Shown: positions 22,817 through 35,039 of the stretch, piece after piece | How the letters are laid out: every line of letters starts with the position of its first letter | Numbering within the stretch: position 1 is the stretch's first letter | Source: Gordius sp. MW1 | Taxonomy: Eukaryota > Nematomorpha > Gordioida > Gordea > Gordiidae | Direction: 5' to 3' | NCBI GenBank assembly: GCA_964036665.1 | Contig: OZ038531.1 | Location: forward strand, 6,138,168 to 6,202,167 | DNA: 64,000 nt | Position numbers and translations under genes: made by a program | The notes under the pieces: generated by a model | What the model saw: only the letters and a program-made list of their open reading frames with translations | Database searches by the model: none | What the model was told of the DNA's origin: nothing

Positions 22817-23758
22817 TTCACCTATAAAGCCATATGTATGCAAATTTAAAAATATGTACAACATTAATCAAATGCTATTTATGATTTAAATACAATGAAT
22901 ATTCATCACCATTGTATTAAAAATATAAATAATATTTAAATAAGATTATACATTATATTTATTTAAATTAAATCATTTATATTTTAAACATACCTGGACA
23001 CTCTGTTCAAAGACTTATTACAGAGAAAGCAATTCAATTTTAATCAAATTTTTCCATAGTATTGAGAAAAAAATTTGCCCAATAACTTAAAATACCAAAA
23101 CTAATAAAATGGAATGTTTTGGTCAAATTTTTAATTAATGAATGTATATCCGATATTAATATAGCTTATGTAAATATTAGAAAACGACATCTTTTATACT
23201 TAAAGTATTATGAGATTATAAAATTTAATTAGATAATTGATAACAGGATTTGGTATGAAGGTCATAAAAATAATCATGTAATGATTGCGAATAACCAAAA
23301 ATAAGATAAAAGTGAATATTTTATTACAATCGTTTTATATCATTCACCTATTAGATTTAAGTGCAATTTGATTTTTCAATTACATTAGGATTTTAGGAAA
23401 ATTAGAAATGTTAATGAATCTAAAACGATATTAATTTAAGGTTTTACTATAACAATTTAAACCTTTAATTTCACTTGCTTCTATTATTATTGTGCACCTA
23501 ATAACGAATAAGATTCTTTTTATAAGATTGTGAAGCATTTATTAGGTAATCAACTATATTCAGAGGGCATTTAATTATTTCAATTATTCAACAATTGCTT
23601 TCAATATTCTCAATCAAATAATATACATCAAACATGAGCACCCTTGATTAACTAAATAACAAATTTTAGATTGTAATTTAATTCTTACTTGGTTAATAAT
23701 GGCGGTGATAGATATTTGCAAGAATTGTCAAATAATTAATCTTGAGCATAAATAAGGT
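22817..23758. other. AT-rich flank upstream of the GPCR pseudogene, conserved in unit 2
   Basis: Collinear with about 48,150-49,060, where similarity is patchy. It includes the 5' flank of the GPCR copy. A TTATATATAG-like acceptor just before the unit 2 start codon suggests an upstream non-coding exon may exist, but none was located. Confidence 0.5.
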
Positions 23759-24972
23759 TAGGAGGGGGTACTCTTAATTGAAGGTAAATAATAAAGTGAG
23801 GGAAAAGAAAAGAGTTCCTAAATAATAAAACACTTTTTTATAAAAATCGCGAGCTAATCGAAATAATACATTAAGTCAATTAACATTTAGTGGTAAATCC
23901 GCGAGCTATATGTGATAGGTCAATTAACGTCGCGAATAAGTATGCCGCGAGGTATATAAGGTAATATAATGAGTCAATTAAAGAAGTAATATGCCGCGAG
24001 CAATCAATTAAATATTATTGGTTACTTACTACAAATATTCCGCTGGGTATAAACGGAGTTCATACAAAATTAACAAATTTTTTGTTTGATGTATGGGAGG
24101 TGTAAGTGATGTTCGTACTACTAGCTAGTTTTTTTCCGCCTACCGTGGTTGTTAGTGAGGTGGCCGAGGTTGTTGTGTGTGATGTTGTTGTGCTATTCAA
24201 TCTACTAATAGGATACATGCCGCGGGCATGCGCATCTATATTGGAATCGCAATCGGTCATCAACTAAACCGGTCAGCGATGGTGAGAACGTTGGTAGTAG
24301 TAGGTGTTTTGTTTTGCCGAACACAGTCTTTGTTCGTTGCAGGAGGCCATGCGGTGTTGGTTATGTTGAGATGTGTTTTGTGATTAGGGCCATGCGCAGA
24401 GCAGTGGTTGGGCGTTCGGCAGACGTTGTTGTCTATGTAGAGGTGTAGTAGGGCATCATGGTTTTCGTCGTACAAACAATCAGGTAGGTAGACAGCATGT
24501 TTTCCTCACAGCAGTCGGACACGTATTGCTTGTTAGTTGAGAGGTTGAAGTTGGTTGTTGCAGTTCGATGTGTCTTCACAATATTTGTATTAAATGCCGG
24601 ATTCACAAAGTAGTGCCCAATATCTAAGTTTCATAATTTTTACAAAGAAACCCATGACTGGGGGAGGTAAAAAAACGGCTCTCCTGAAATGCGGGGTCAC
24701 CAGTTATTGGGAGGGGGTACTGTTTATTAAAGGATGAATAAAGTGAGGGAAAAGAAAAGAATTCGTCATTAATAAAGAATTTATATAATCGCGAGCTAAA
24801 TGAAATAATACATTAAGTCAATTAACATTTAGTGGGGAATCCGCTAGCTATATGTGATAGGTCAATTAACTTCGCGATGTAGTATGCAGTGAGTTATATA
24901 AGGTAATATAAATGAGACAATTAAAGAAGTAATATGCCGTAAGCAATCAATTAAATATTATTGGTTACTACG
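23759..24972 (-). mobile_element. Small LTR retroelement (TRIM-like) with two ~270-bp LTRs
   Basis: Direct repeats at 23,759-24,033 and 24,704-24,972 share AGTGAGGGAAAAGAAAAGA, CATTAAGTCAATTAACATTT, TATGTGATAGGTCAATTAAC and AAGTAATATGCCG. On the minus strand the 5' LTR is followed by CTGGTGACCCCGC, a tRNA primer-binding-type sequence seen in BEL/Pao and some Gypsy elements. Only about 670 bp lie between the LTRs and no gag or pol was recognised. The element is absent at the matching place in unit 2 (about 49,065). Several mismatches and small gaps separate the LTRs, so it is not very recent. Confidence 0.75.
24034..24703 (-). other. Interior of the small LTR element, no recognised protein
   Basis: Two short minus-strand frames (24,260-24,475 and 24,060-24,263) cover part of it. 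The first starts MYDENHDALLHLYID and is Thr/Asn-rich later on. Base composition is less AT-rich than the surroundings. Neither resembles gag, protease or reverse transcriptase, so they may be remnants or chance frames. Confidence 0.35.
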
Positions 24973-25814
24973 AATATACTCCACTTTATTTATAATCACT
25001 TCCATTTGATTTTGCAACATTTTAAAAAATGAGGCAATCAAGGTCTATAAAGAGGAAGTCTTGAACTTTAGTTACATACTACAATCATTCAGATTTATTA
25101 GAATTTTATTTTGGACACCAATGTCAATTAAATTTGTGACTATGTGAAAGTCATCTGCTATATCTACACTTAACATTTATTTAAAAACAAGCAGCATTAT
25201 CTAAAACCCGTTTCTTATAATTACCATTACGAACACGTTAGGTAATGTTATTGGTGTGGCATGAACAACCTTTTGTGAAACATGGATGGCAAATGTAACA
25301 AATTTTTAAGGGGCACCTGTAATTAGTGATAAGAAAACGTCAGGTTTTGTCGACCTAACCTAATAGGTTAAGATTTTTAAAAACCTTTGAGGTCTTTTAA
25401 TAACGCTAACCTCTTCATCGAGGTTATAGGTCAATATAACCTTAAACCTCGAGGTCAAAATTTGTAGATTGCTTAGGTTTGTTTGAGCGTAAAATTAACC
25501 TAAACAATATATATGACCTAAACCTATAGGTTAATATTTCACTATTTTGTTTATAAAACTATTATTCTGTTATAATAAATATTAAAATGAAAGAAAATAT
25601 TCTCTTTATGATGAAATATTTTAACAAAAAAACGATCTCAAATTTTTTTCGGTACTATATAATCTGTTTAAACAATTGACGGAAAATTTTACAAGAAATT
25701 ATTCTCATTTTTAGTTAATTTTAAACTCAACACAGTTACTTAAAATAAAACTTTAATAGTAGAATTCACATTTATTTTGCACTTAAAAACTATTTAATTG
25801 AGTTAATTAAGTTA
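24973..25814. other. Unit 1 flank with a cluster of AGGTTA-like motifs
   Basis: 24,985-25,330 matches unit 2 at 49,075-49,620. From 25,345 to 25,545 there are many GACCTAACCTAATAGGTTA, CGAGGTTATAGGTCAA and ACCTAAACCTATAGGTTAA-type strings on both strands. They resemble the subterminal repeats of the hAT elements nearby. No terminal repeat or target duplication was found. Confidence 0.4.
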
Positions 25815-28700
25815 GGCTTACAATATCTTCTTCTTTTTCTTCTTCTTCTTTATCAGTTATTTGGTCCCACATTCGTGGGGTTTGTTTTGAGAAGCTTCTT
25901 CCATCTTGACCGGGTGAGTGCCATGTCTTGACTAATCTTAGTTTTCATAATTTTATCGACTTGCCCTTTCCACGTGACACGGGGTCGCCTCTTCCTCTTT
26001 TTCCCGCTACCTCCATGTCCAGTACTTTTCGATTTAGGTCATCCGTGTCCCTTCTTAGTATATGCCCATACCACCTTAGTCGATTTTCGTTAATCATGTC
26101 CGCCATAGGTTGAATACCTATTTTTGTCATAAGAAATTCATTCGTCATGTGGTCGAGCTTAGTATACCCCAAGCTCCACCGTATCATTCTCATCTCCGTG
26201 GCTTGTAATAGCCTTCCTTCCGTGGTGTTTAATGCCCATGTTTCACTTCCATAGAGTAACACAGGTCTTACAATGGATTTGTAAGCTTTGCTCTTCAACC
26301 ATATTGGCACTATCTTTGTCGCACATTACACCGGTTATACTTAGTCATTTAAGCCATCCTTTTTGGATGCGGGCATTGACTTTCGTTGCGCAACCTCTCT
26401 CTTGATGTAGCATTGAGCCGAGGTATGTAAATCGGTCATCTTTTGGGTACATTAGATGGTCATCCAGCGATGGGCTGCCTGTACCGTTCATCCGTTTTTC
26501 GTTCGTTGACCAGTAAACCATATCCAGCTAAGCGCTTTGACCACTTTTCGGCTTCTAATACTTTCTCCCATGTTTCCTCCCATAGTACGATATCATTGGC
26601 ATATAGCATACACCATGGCGATGGCTTTTGAATGTCCCTCGTTATCGTGTCTATAATTATATTAAATAAAAAGGGACTTAAAGCAGATCCTTGATGTAAT
26701 CCAATTTTAACCCCAAAAGATTTAGAGTCTCCAACTGTCGTCCTAACGCAAGAGTTTGAGGCTTCATGAATATTTTTTATAAGCCGTATATATGCTTCAG
26801 GAGTATATTGTTTTATCAGGCACCACCATATTAAATCGCGGGAAACCTTATCATAAGCTTTCTCCAAGTCGATAAAGACAATATGTAGGTCTTTCTTCTT
26901 TTCACCATACTTATCTATCATTTGCCTTAGTGCGAAGATTGGGTCGATTGTGGATTTGCCGGCCACAAATCCGAATTGGTAAGCCGATATTTCCACCTCG
27001 TTTTTTAGCCTTGTTACTATTATCCTTTCCATACGCTTCAAGGTGGCAAGTTAGCTTGATACCTCTGTCATTGCCACAGTCCTGAGGGGCTCCTTTGCCT
27101 TTAAATAAGGGTATAATCGTGCTTGCCCTCCATTGATTAAGAATTCGCTCTTCTACCAACATCTTGTTAAAAAGTTTCGTCATGGTGGTAACTCCTTCTT
27201 CACTACATCCGCGCAATGCTTCCATAGGTATGTCATCCAGGCCACTTGCTTTTCCTTTTTGCATCTTGTTCATTTGTGTCCTAACTTCTCCTGAAAGAAT
27301 TCGACCATACTTATATTTGCTATTTTGGGAAGGGAATCCTTGTGATTTGCAATATTCATAAGGTTCTTAAAATATCCTTTCCATCACTTCCTTCTTGAAT
27401 ATGGTTTGACCCTTCTCGTTTTTGACTATTTTAAGTACTCCGACATCGCGACGTTGTTTGTTTGCCATCTCGGTGTAGGCGGCATTCTTCGCTATTGCAA
27501 CGGCCTTTTTGCGACCCTCTTTGCGTCCCTATACTTATGATAATCCTCCGACTTATTTGATTTATGCCACCGTCTATTTAGAATTTCGAGGAAATTCCTA
27601 ACCGATCGATCCCACCACCATGGTTCCCTATTCATAGCTTTGCCTCTTTTGGTCTGTCCTAGAACACGAATCGCGGTTTCCTTTATGTCCTTAGATAGCG
27701 TCTCCCAATCGTCGTCTCGTCCCTTTGCAACTTCTCTGCACCCAAGAGTGAGGAGGCTTTTTGATGGTATTTTTTGTTTGTCGACGTATTTTTTAGCCTT
27801 TCATATCGAATTCGAGGTTCATAGACCTTTCTTCTTTCGGGAAATACTCTTCTGTCAAGATCCATAACAAGGGGACGATGTTGTCTGGCGATTTCTTCCC
27901 CATTACTTTGCAATCCTTGATACTCCATAAGTCCTTTCGCCGTATAAGCAAATAGTCAATTTGACTAAAATGCTTCCCACTTCTATAGGTCACAATATGA
28001 TTTTCGCGTTTTTGGAAATGGGTGTTAACGATCGCCATGTCATATGAGATACTTGGAGAAGTTTTTCCCCTTTTTTGTTCTTCAGACCTTGCGTTCATAC
28101 CCGAGGCTATCTTTCCCTACGTGAGCGTTGAAATCGGCCCCATTAATTAGCCTTTCTTCCTGTCTGATTCCTTGTATTTCCTTTTCCAATGAATAGAAGA
28201 ATATGTCTTTTTCTTCCGTACACCTTGGGGAGCATACGCGCACATAACGGTTAGGCGGCCCTGTTGATCTGCAATTTCACCCATATTAGCCTGTCGGAAC
28301 ACCGTCCTTGAACGATTCGCTTAGAACGATACCGATCACGTTTCTACGATTTCGGGAAACCCACTGTAAAAAAGCTTGTATCCTTCTCCTAATTCCTGAG
28401 CTTTCTTTCCGTTCCACCCCGTTTCTTGTAGGCAGGCGATGTGTACCTTTCTTCTTTTTAGCATTTGTGCGACCTCGATGCTCTTCCCCGTCAACTTTCC
28501 CACATTACAGCATGTTATTCACATTTTTCTACAACTAATTTCCTTAACCGCCTTCGTTGTGAGTTGTGCAGTGACCGAAGTAAAATTTTTACATTGCACG
28601 GGCGAGGTATGCAGTGAGCGTCGTTTGTTGAGGACGCCCTAGCTTTCTCTTGTAAAATCTTGTTTAAAACTATCATGATTTTGGAGTTGGTTTTTATAGT
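25815..28700 (-). mobile_element. RTE-like non-LTR retrotransposon, degraded copy 1
   Basis: On the minus strand the order is an apurinic-type endonuclease (about 28,560-27,640), linker, reverse transcriptase (about 27,275-26,450) and a C-terminal region (26,310-25,945). Signatures are LKRRKVHIACLQETGW, then QIDYLLIRRKDL, KGKASGLDDIPMEA, FIDLEKAYDKV, GLHQGSALSPFLFN, LYANDIVLW and YGSETWALN with LRWYGHILRR. The 3' end runs into a GAA-rich tail (about 25,815-25,850 on the plus strand as TTCTTC). It is fragmented by frameshifts. The catalytic YADD box reads YAND, so the polymerase would be dead even if frames were repaired. The clade call is from recognition only. Confidence 0.85.
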
Positions 28701-28775
28701 CGATTTTCGACCTGACGTTAACCTTCGACTTTTTGCACACGGACTTGGGACTGTCGTAGTGTCATTAATTATTCC

Positions 28776-29113
28776 AAAATATTAACAATTTCAAGTGTTA
28801 GATATATGAATTAAATATTTTTTTGAAATGAATCTGCTCGAACATAAAACTATGGATATACACGAGGCGATTAATTACAGTCAAAATCATACAAGTAATA
28901 AAGAGGTTATAAGGTAATGCTTAGTGGTAAGAGGGCGCGATGCTTTAAAATGGTAATTGCATAAAAGTAAATTATTCGATAATAAAAATTTGAGTAAAAT
29001 TTTTATTTTGCTGTTTAAGTGATTGCCAATAGGTAAATATCTGAAAGTCGAATCGTTTAACATTTACCTTTTATTTACATATCATTATATGCTTATTAAT
29101 AGCGTTTTTTATA
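28776..29113. other. Unit 1 block shared with unit 2, no gene seen
   Basis: Matches 55,575-55,962 (shared strings include GAATCTGCTCG and TTTTATTTTGCTGTT). AT-rich with no reading frame. Confidence 0.6.
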
Positions 29114-29116
29114 TTA

Positions 29117-30057
29117 CACTGGTCTACAAAAAAAAATAACCGGGAAACGGTCAACATATTCCGATAGAGTTTTTTGTGATGAACACAAATATGTTTTTCG
29201 TTTTTTTCCTATACGTCAAGTTTTTTAGATATTTCGATTCAAAGTTGCGAAATTGACCGTTTATGACCCTTTTTGATGCTTAATAGAGCGATATTGAATG
29301 GCTAAAAATTGTTTTTTAAACCTCTAAGTGGTAGAACCAACTTAGGGTAAAACATTGAAAAATGATTTTTCTCCTATTGTTTTTACTTTTTCCAATATAT
29401 CGAATTTCAATTAGTCCCTATGCGAAGCGGCATCCTTTGAGCTTCCCTCCCTCCCTCTCTATCTAATTGGGTTTATAACACTATACTCTTGGTGCATGTG
29501 AGTGATTGATGGATGATGTGGGGGTGGGGGTGTGTAAAAGTAGTGGCGTAATACGAGCTATTCCTCTAGTAGAGAGGGAGGATGACAGGCGTAGTAGTAG
29601 GAATAGTTCGTATTAACTCACTACTCTTGCACCCACCACACTCATCAATCACTTACATGCACTAAGGGTATAGTGTTATATAAGTATATAAGCCAATTAG
29701 ATAGAGAGGGAGGGAGACTCAAAGGAAGCCGCGATTTCGCATAGGGACTAATTGCATTTTTGATATAAATTAAAAAGTAAAAATAATAGAGAAAAAAAAC
29801 ATTTTTCAATGTTTTACCCTAAGTTGGTTCTACCACTTGGAGGTTTAAAATTTTTTTTTAGCCATTTAATATCTCTCTATTGAGCATCGAAAAGGGTCAA
29901 AAACGGTCATTTTGGCAACTTTGAATCGAAATATCTAAAAAACATGACGTATAGGAAAAAAACGAAAAACATATTTGTGTTCACCACAAAAAACTCTATC
30001 GGAATATGTTAACCGTTTGCCGGTTATTTACACAAGACCATTATTTGTTGACTAGTG
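29117..30057. mobile_element. Intact foldback element, 941 bp, nearly a perfect palindrome
   Basis: Ends are CACTGGTCTACAAA and, reverse-complemented, CACTAGTCAACAAA, flanked by TTA on both sides (29,114-29,116 and 30,058-30,060). The two arms of about 450 bp are inverted copies nearly to the centre (CTAGTAGAGAGGGAGG near 29,573). It is absent at the corresponding place in unit 2. It serves as the uninterrupted reference for the element at 2,287-9,113. No transposase. Confidence 0.88.
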
Positions 30058-30060
30058 TTA

Positions 30061-32231
30061 TTGTTATAAAAACATAATTTAATATTGTAAACTAATACCT
30101 AGTTGAATCATATGCTTTGTTTTAATCTATTGATTCAAATTATTACAAAAGTCCCTCTCCGCCCTTCTATATTATTTATCAATAAGATATTAATTTCTTT
30201 TTGTGTTCTTATTTCTCTGATCATTTTTATCTGTATAATTATAATCTCTTCATTTTACATTTTAATTTTTTATTATTTTAGTTATTATTCTTCCTATCTA
30301 GATTAAGTAATGATAAAAATGCCTTAATAGTAAATTATAATTTTTTTAAAATTAATAAGAAAGAAACTCATTTATTAACATAAATTGCAAATATTTAAAA
30401 AATTTAAAGTTTCTAAAAAATGGAAAATTGGCAGAAGAATATGAAGCTTGGTTGATCACCATTTCTGATTTGTGTTAGTGCAGCTCAGCTGCAACGCCCT
30501 GCTTCTAATAACTTCTATCTTAATAAAAAAGTGACAAATAAATAGATATTTGATTTAAAATACAATAATATTATTTACTGTCAATCGTTTATAGTACAGG
30601 GGCTTTGCCCCTGGTGGAGGTGGAGCCCGTTTTTTTGTCTTGGGACATATGTCTTGTTCTGGGGTATTGTTCTTTCAAAACTCATCCATACTCCGGATAA
30701 ACTTAGCAAATTTGCTATTCAATTTATGAGCGAGAAAAGTGGGAAGGATCGCGAATTTTTATGAAAGCAGAGGGGGCAATGGTTAAACCTCTAGCAATAA
30801 GTTAGAGAAATATATCTATTTTTGGCCTAAAAGTTAGTTGCCCACACCAATAAAAATGCACAAAAAAGTCACAAAGGATTAAGTATCAATATCAAGTGAG
30901 GTTCAAAAATTAACAAAATGGTTAATTTTTGGGCGAAGAACGGTCATCATTTATCTTAAGCCTAATTTTTTTAATTTTTGCAGGGAAATTGTATATTTGA
31001 AGCTAAAATAAATGCCAAAACCTGCAGGCACAAAAAATATGATTTTGGCTTTGGCCGGAGTTGGACAAATTAGATGTAAGCAACGGTCAGCATTGATTTG
31101 CAGGTAATTATTTAGCCAGTTTTGCAAAGAGTCACTATAAAGCCACAACTTAGACAAATTGCTAAAAGGAATTTATATATAAAGGTAATCAATTGGCCCC
31201 ATAAAGAATTATGGATTTGGGCTCGAGCGAGGTAGAAGAATTGAAGCCAATCGGAGGTCATTAGCTAGTCTTTTTGTCAAAGCAAAATAGAAGTGATTGA
31301 ATTCAGGATAGGGCTCAAGTTTTTATTATTATTCGAATATTTAAGGTAGCGTATAATTACTAACGATAAATATATGTGTGAGGAGTTCTGTAGGGGGAAG
31401 TATTTTTTGGTTTCGCCGGGGAAGGAGGGGGCTATAGTCGCTTAAGGGGGAAGGTTGACGTAATTTTGGGGGATATAAAGAAGTAGTGAAAATTAAAAGT
31501 GAAAGTGATTGGAAGGGATCTTTTTTCCCTTTAAAATCCTTAAGAATCCTTGTTACCCTTAGAGGTTGTACTACTTTTTATATTCTTCATTGGCTATATT
31601 CTCGCCCTGCATCTACAGTCACCTCGTATCTATCCAAAAAAGGAATGGACATAAAAGCCCCTTCACATCTTCCCGTTCCAACCCTCCTAGATCTCTGAGA
31701 ACGATAACCGATACTTCCCTTTAACCGCAATCTTCCTCTCTTGACGACCTTAAATGAAATAGCCATAAAACATTTGCCTCCGCGGCCTCATCCCCAACAG
31801 TCATAGTACTCAAATGAAATCTCTCATTTCAGCCCTTGTTAAATTTGCCTTCTAGACCAAGAGAACCGTTGATAGTTATTAATCTTAATGATTCCAAACC
31901 TCAGACTTAAACAGAACACAAACTAAAGAGTGGGTATCAGGGGGGGGGGGCAATCAGGGATAGGGCAGGAAAACGGGGCAGAATAGCACGTGCACGTTTG
32001 TCCCGTGGACACGACAGTTCCCATTATTTTGTCATAGGTTATAACAAAGGTGATTTTCTAGCTTTGAAAAACAAACCCGATCCAATTAAAACACCATATT
32101 ACACATTCTGTTTATGATAATCAGTCTTTTAATTCTTCTGCAAATATTTGTTTTACAATTTTCAGTTTTTCTTATTCATTTTAAATTTATTAATAAATTA
32201 TAACTATAATAAATAGATACGCGCATAAAAA
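30061..32231. other. Junction region between the two duplication units, no gene recognised
   Basis: 30,061-30,600 matches 61,262-61,690 and is the end of unit 1. From about 32,090 the sequence matches the start of unit 1 (15,330-15,455), so unit 2 begins near there. Between them, 30,600-32,090 is unique in the window. It has a CAGGGGCTTTGCCCCTG hairpin at about 30,598 and a G run near 31,940. A 70-codon plus frame at 31,486-31,698 was not recognised. Confidence 0.5.
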
Positions 32232-32634
32232 TTATAATTTTAATTGCCATGCAATTTATGGGCTCGTTTTTTGGTGTCCGTTGTCCGTTGTCCGTCCGTC
32301 CGTTGTCCGTTACCCTTCACTGTTTTTTATCGATTTTTTAAATTAATGCATAAAAGGTGCCCCACCCCTCATCTCTATCTCCCTCGCTGTGTTAGAATAG
32401 TAATACATACGCGTGTCTCCTCCCCACATCATCTCTCTCTCGTTACCGATTTTTCGGGCGGGGTCGGGTTTTAATATTATTAATTGCTATGCAATTTATG
32501 GGCTCACTTCCCATTTTGTTTGTCACGCTCTTCGGTGTCTTGCACCGAATGTCTTGTCACGCACCGAATGTCTTGCACCGAATGTCTTGTCACGTTGTTT
32601 ACTTTTAATTTTTGTTAATTTAACTAGTTTTTGG

Positions 32635-34275
32635 GTTCGAATCCCGGAGTTTTTTTCCTCTTATGATTGTTCTTGTTACTACCATTGATAATAAGACTTT
32701 TTGGCCGTCCGTTGGGTGCTGACCAATGAAAAAAATGATCATTGGCTAAAATGTAAATCCAAGTTTTATTTTCTCGTTTTTTTTTGACAATTATGATTGT
32801 TCCTATTACTACCATTGCTATTATGACTTTTTGGCGGTCGGCTGGCTGCTGACCGATGGAAAAAATGATCATTGGCCAAAATGTGAATCGAAATTATTTT
32901 TTTCGTTTTTTTGGTATTAATTATCTATATATTGTCACGCTCTTCGGTGTCTTGCACCAAATGTCTTGTCACGCACCGAATGTACGCTGTTTACTTTTAA
33001 TTTTAATTAATTTAACTTTTTTTTTCTTTTTTTTTCAAATATTAAAATTTTTTAATTAGAAATAAAAGATGATATACAAAAAATTACATACACGACTAAA
33101 AAAAATATAAAAACGCGCTATAACTAAACGGATGGCATTGATCCGTGTATGGAAATCGTGTTGGATTTAACGATTTCCATTGTGATCTTTTGCCTGATAT
33201 AAAAGTACTCTTTCAACTAGTTTGTGGGTTCGAATCCCGGGTTTTTTTTGACTCTTATGATTGTTCTTGTTACTACCATTGATAATAAGACTTTTTGGCC
33301 GTCCGCTGGCTGCTGACCAATAAAAAAATGACCATTAGCCAAAATGTGAATCGAAATTATTTTTTTCGTTTTTTTGGTTAACATTGACAATTACCCTATG
33401 CCCTCCCCTGCAGAGCCTATGCCTCTACTGATATGGGTCCCTGTGCCCCCCCCCCCCTACAAAAGCCTATGCCTCTACTGATGTGGGTTCGAATCCCGGC
33501 GAGGGCATATTCTTAATTGCTGGTTCGATACTCAAAGAACGCCAAATTTTTTTGTTATTTTTTTAAATTAATATATAGTCTTGTTACTACCATTGTAGTG
33601 TGGCTATTTGGCCGTCCACTGGCTGCTGACCAATGGAAGAAAATGACCATTGGCCAAAATGTTAATCAAAATTTTTTTTTTGTTATTTTTGGCTCTTATA
33701 TATTAATAGACTGTCTCTTGGTACTGACCAATGAAAGAAATGACCACTGGTTAAAGTGTGAAACGAAATTTCTTTTCATTTTTTTTTGACTCTTATGTAT
33801 TTTTATCGACTTTTAACGTGTCCTGGCTGCTGACTGATGGAAAAAATGACCACTGGCCAAAATGTTAATCAAAAATTTTTTTCCGTTATTTTTGGCTCTT
33901 ATATATTAATAGACTGTCTCTTGGTACTGACCGATGGAAAAAACGACCATTGGCCAAAATGTGAATCGAAATTATTTTTTTCGTTTTTTTGACTCTTATG
34001 AATTTATATCCACTTTTACCGTGTTCTGGCTGCTGACCAATGGAAAAAAATGACCTTTGGCCAAAATGTGAATCGAAATTATTTTTTTCGTTTTTTTGAC
34101 TCTTATGAATTTACCACTTTTACCGTGTCCTGGCTGCTGAACAATGGAAAAAAATGACCTTTGGCCAAAATGTGAATCGAAAATTTTTTTTTCGTTTTTT
34201 TGACTCTTATGAATTTATAGACTGTCCGCTGTCTGCTGACCAATGCAAAAAAATTACCTTTGGTCAAAATGTGGT
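32635..34275 (+). repeat. Second array of the ~130-bp GACCATTGGCCAAAAT minisatellite
   Basis: About ten units carry CTGGCTGCTGACCAATGG and ATGACCATTGGCCAAAATGT, interrupted by TTTACTTTTAATTTTAATTA and CCTATGCCTCTACTGATGTG segments. GGGTTCGAATCCCGG-like strings occur at about 32,633, 33,228 and 33,486. Units in the right half carry TTTATATCCACTTTTACCGT, as do the last units near 8,010-8,130. Confidence 0.75.
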
Positions 34276-34389
34276 TGAAAAAGTTTTAATTTAGCACTTG
34301 TAAATTTTTTGAGATATCCTTACAATACCTGTGTCATTTTTATGTGTACGGTCTAAATATAATTTTATGTTTATAGCATAAATTCGGTA

Positions 34390-35030
34390 TATACCAATGA
34401 TATATGATAAATTCGATAATGAATATAAGGATTTTCAAAAAAAAATGAAGAATTTGATAAATTAGCCAAAAAATATTTGGTCTCAAGTAATAATATAACT
34501 TTAAAATGCTAATTAGTTTAGGTGAAGATATAAAAGTAAGATGGAAGAATCTAAGAGATACATACATGAAAGAGTTGAATAAGGCCAAAAATCTTAGAAG
34601 TAGAAGTGGTTTGACCACATCTATTGGCCTTATTTTACTGTGATGGACTTTTTAAAACCTACCTTAGAACCTAGGAGTACATGGTCTAGTCTAGATGACT
34701 CACTAATGTTTGGAGAAGATGAATAATTAACCCTGATAGCATGTATTCAGATGCTTCTACTATATTAATAAGGAGAATGGTAAATTGATATTATATTAAT
34801 TAATATTCATATAGAACCTCCAACTTCAAATATCGAAAAGAAAAGTGCAGAAAACAGTTTTTTGGAGAAGCTTTTTGGCCTTGAAGTCAAAAAGCAGAAC
34901 AAACCAGCTGTCCTAGCAGTAGTTGAGGAAACATTGAACAAAACTGACAAAGGAAGAGAAAAATTGTCTAAACATATTGATTTTCAATGCCTAAACTTTA
35001 TATCTAATGATGAATAACAATGTAGATATT
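34390..35030 (+). pseudogene. MADF-domain protein relic
   Basis: Plus-strand translation reads IYDKFDNEYKDFQKKMKNL and then IWSQVI. After a short non-coding stretch comes GEDIKVRWKNLRDTYMKELN and SRSGL, and in another frame YFTVMDFLKPTLEPRSTW. This order (LYD..H..Y, W..I, V..RW..LRD.Y..E, SG, FL.P) is the MADF fold, a Myb/SANT-like DNA-binding domain found in transcription factors and as the second protein of PIF/Harbinger transposons. After a GT..AG-like intron an acidic/lysine-rich segment ends at a TAA near 35,017. Two frame changes and a stop mean it is not intact, at least as one simple model. Confidence 0.6.
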
Positions 35031-35039
35031 ATATTATAT

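Larger units (their letters stand above)
15300..30600. repeat. Unit 1 of a large tandem segmental duplication
   Basis: Unique-looking sequence here recurs in the same order and orientation at about 32.1-61.7 kb. Block pairs, unit 1 then unit 2: 15,330-15,455 with 32,150-32,235; 15,480-15,775 with 37,145-37,436; 15,776-16,390 with 40,282-40,935; about 16,400-18,889 with 45,128-47,948; 22,616-23,740 with 47,949-49,060; 24,985-25,330 with 49,075-49,620; 28,775-29,110 with 55,575-55,962; 30,061-30,600 with 61,262-61,690. Gaps between blocks are transposon insertions private to one unit. Edges are approximate. The flank 15,300-17,220 holds no recognised gene apart from the GPCR 3' region. Confidence 0.85.
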
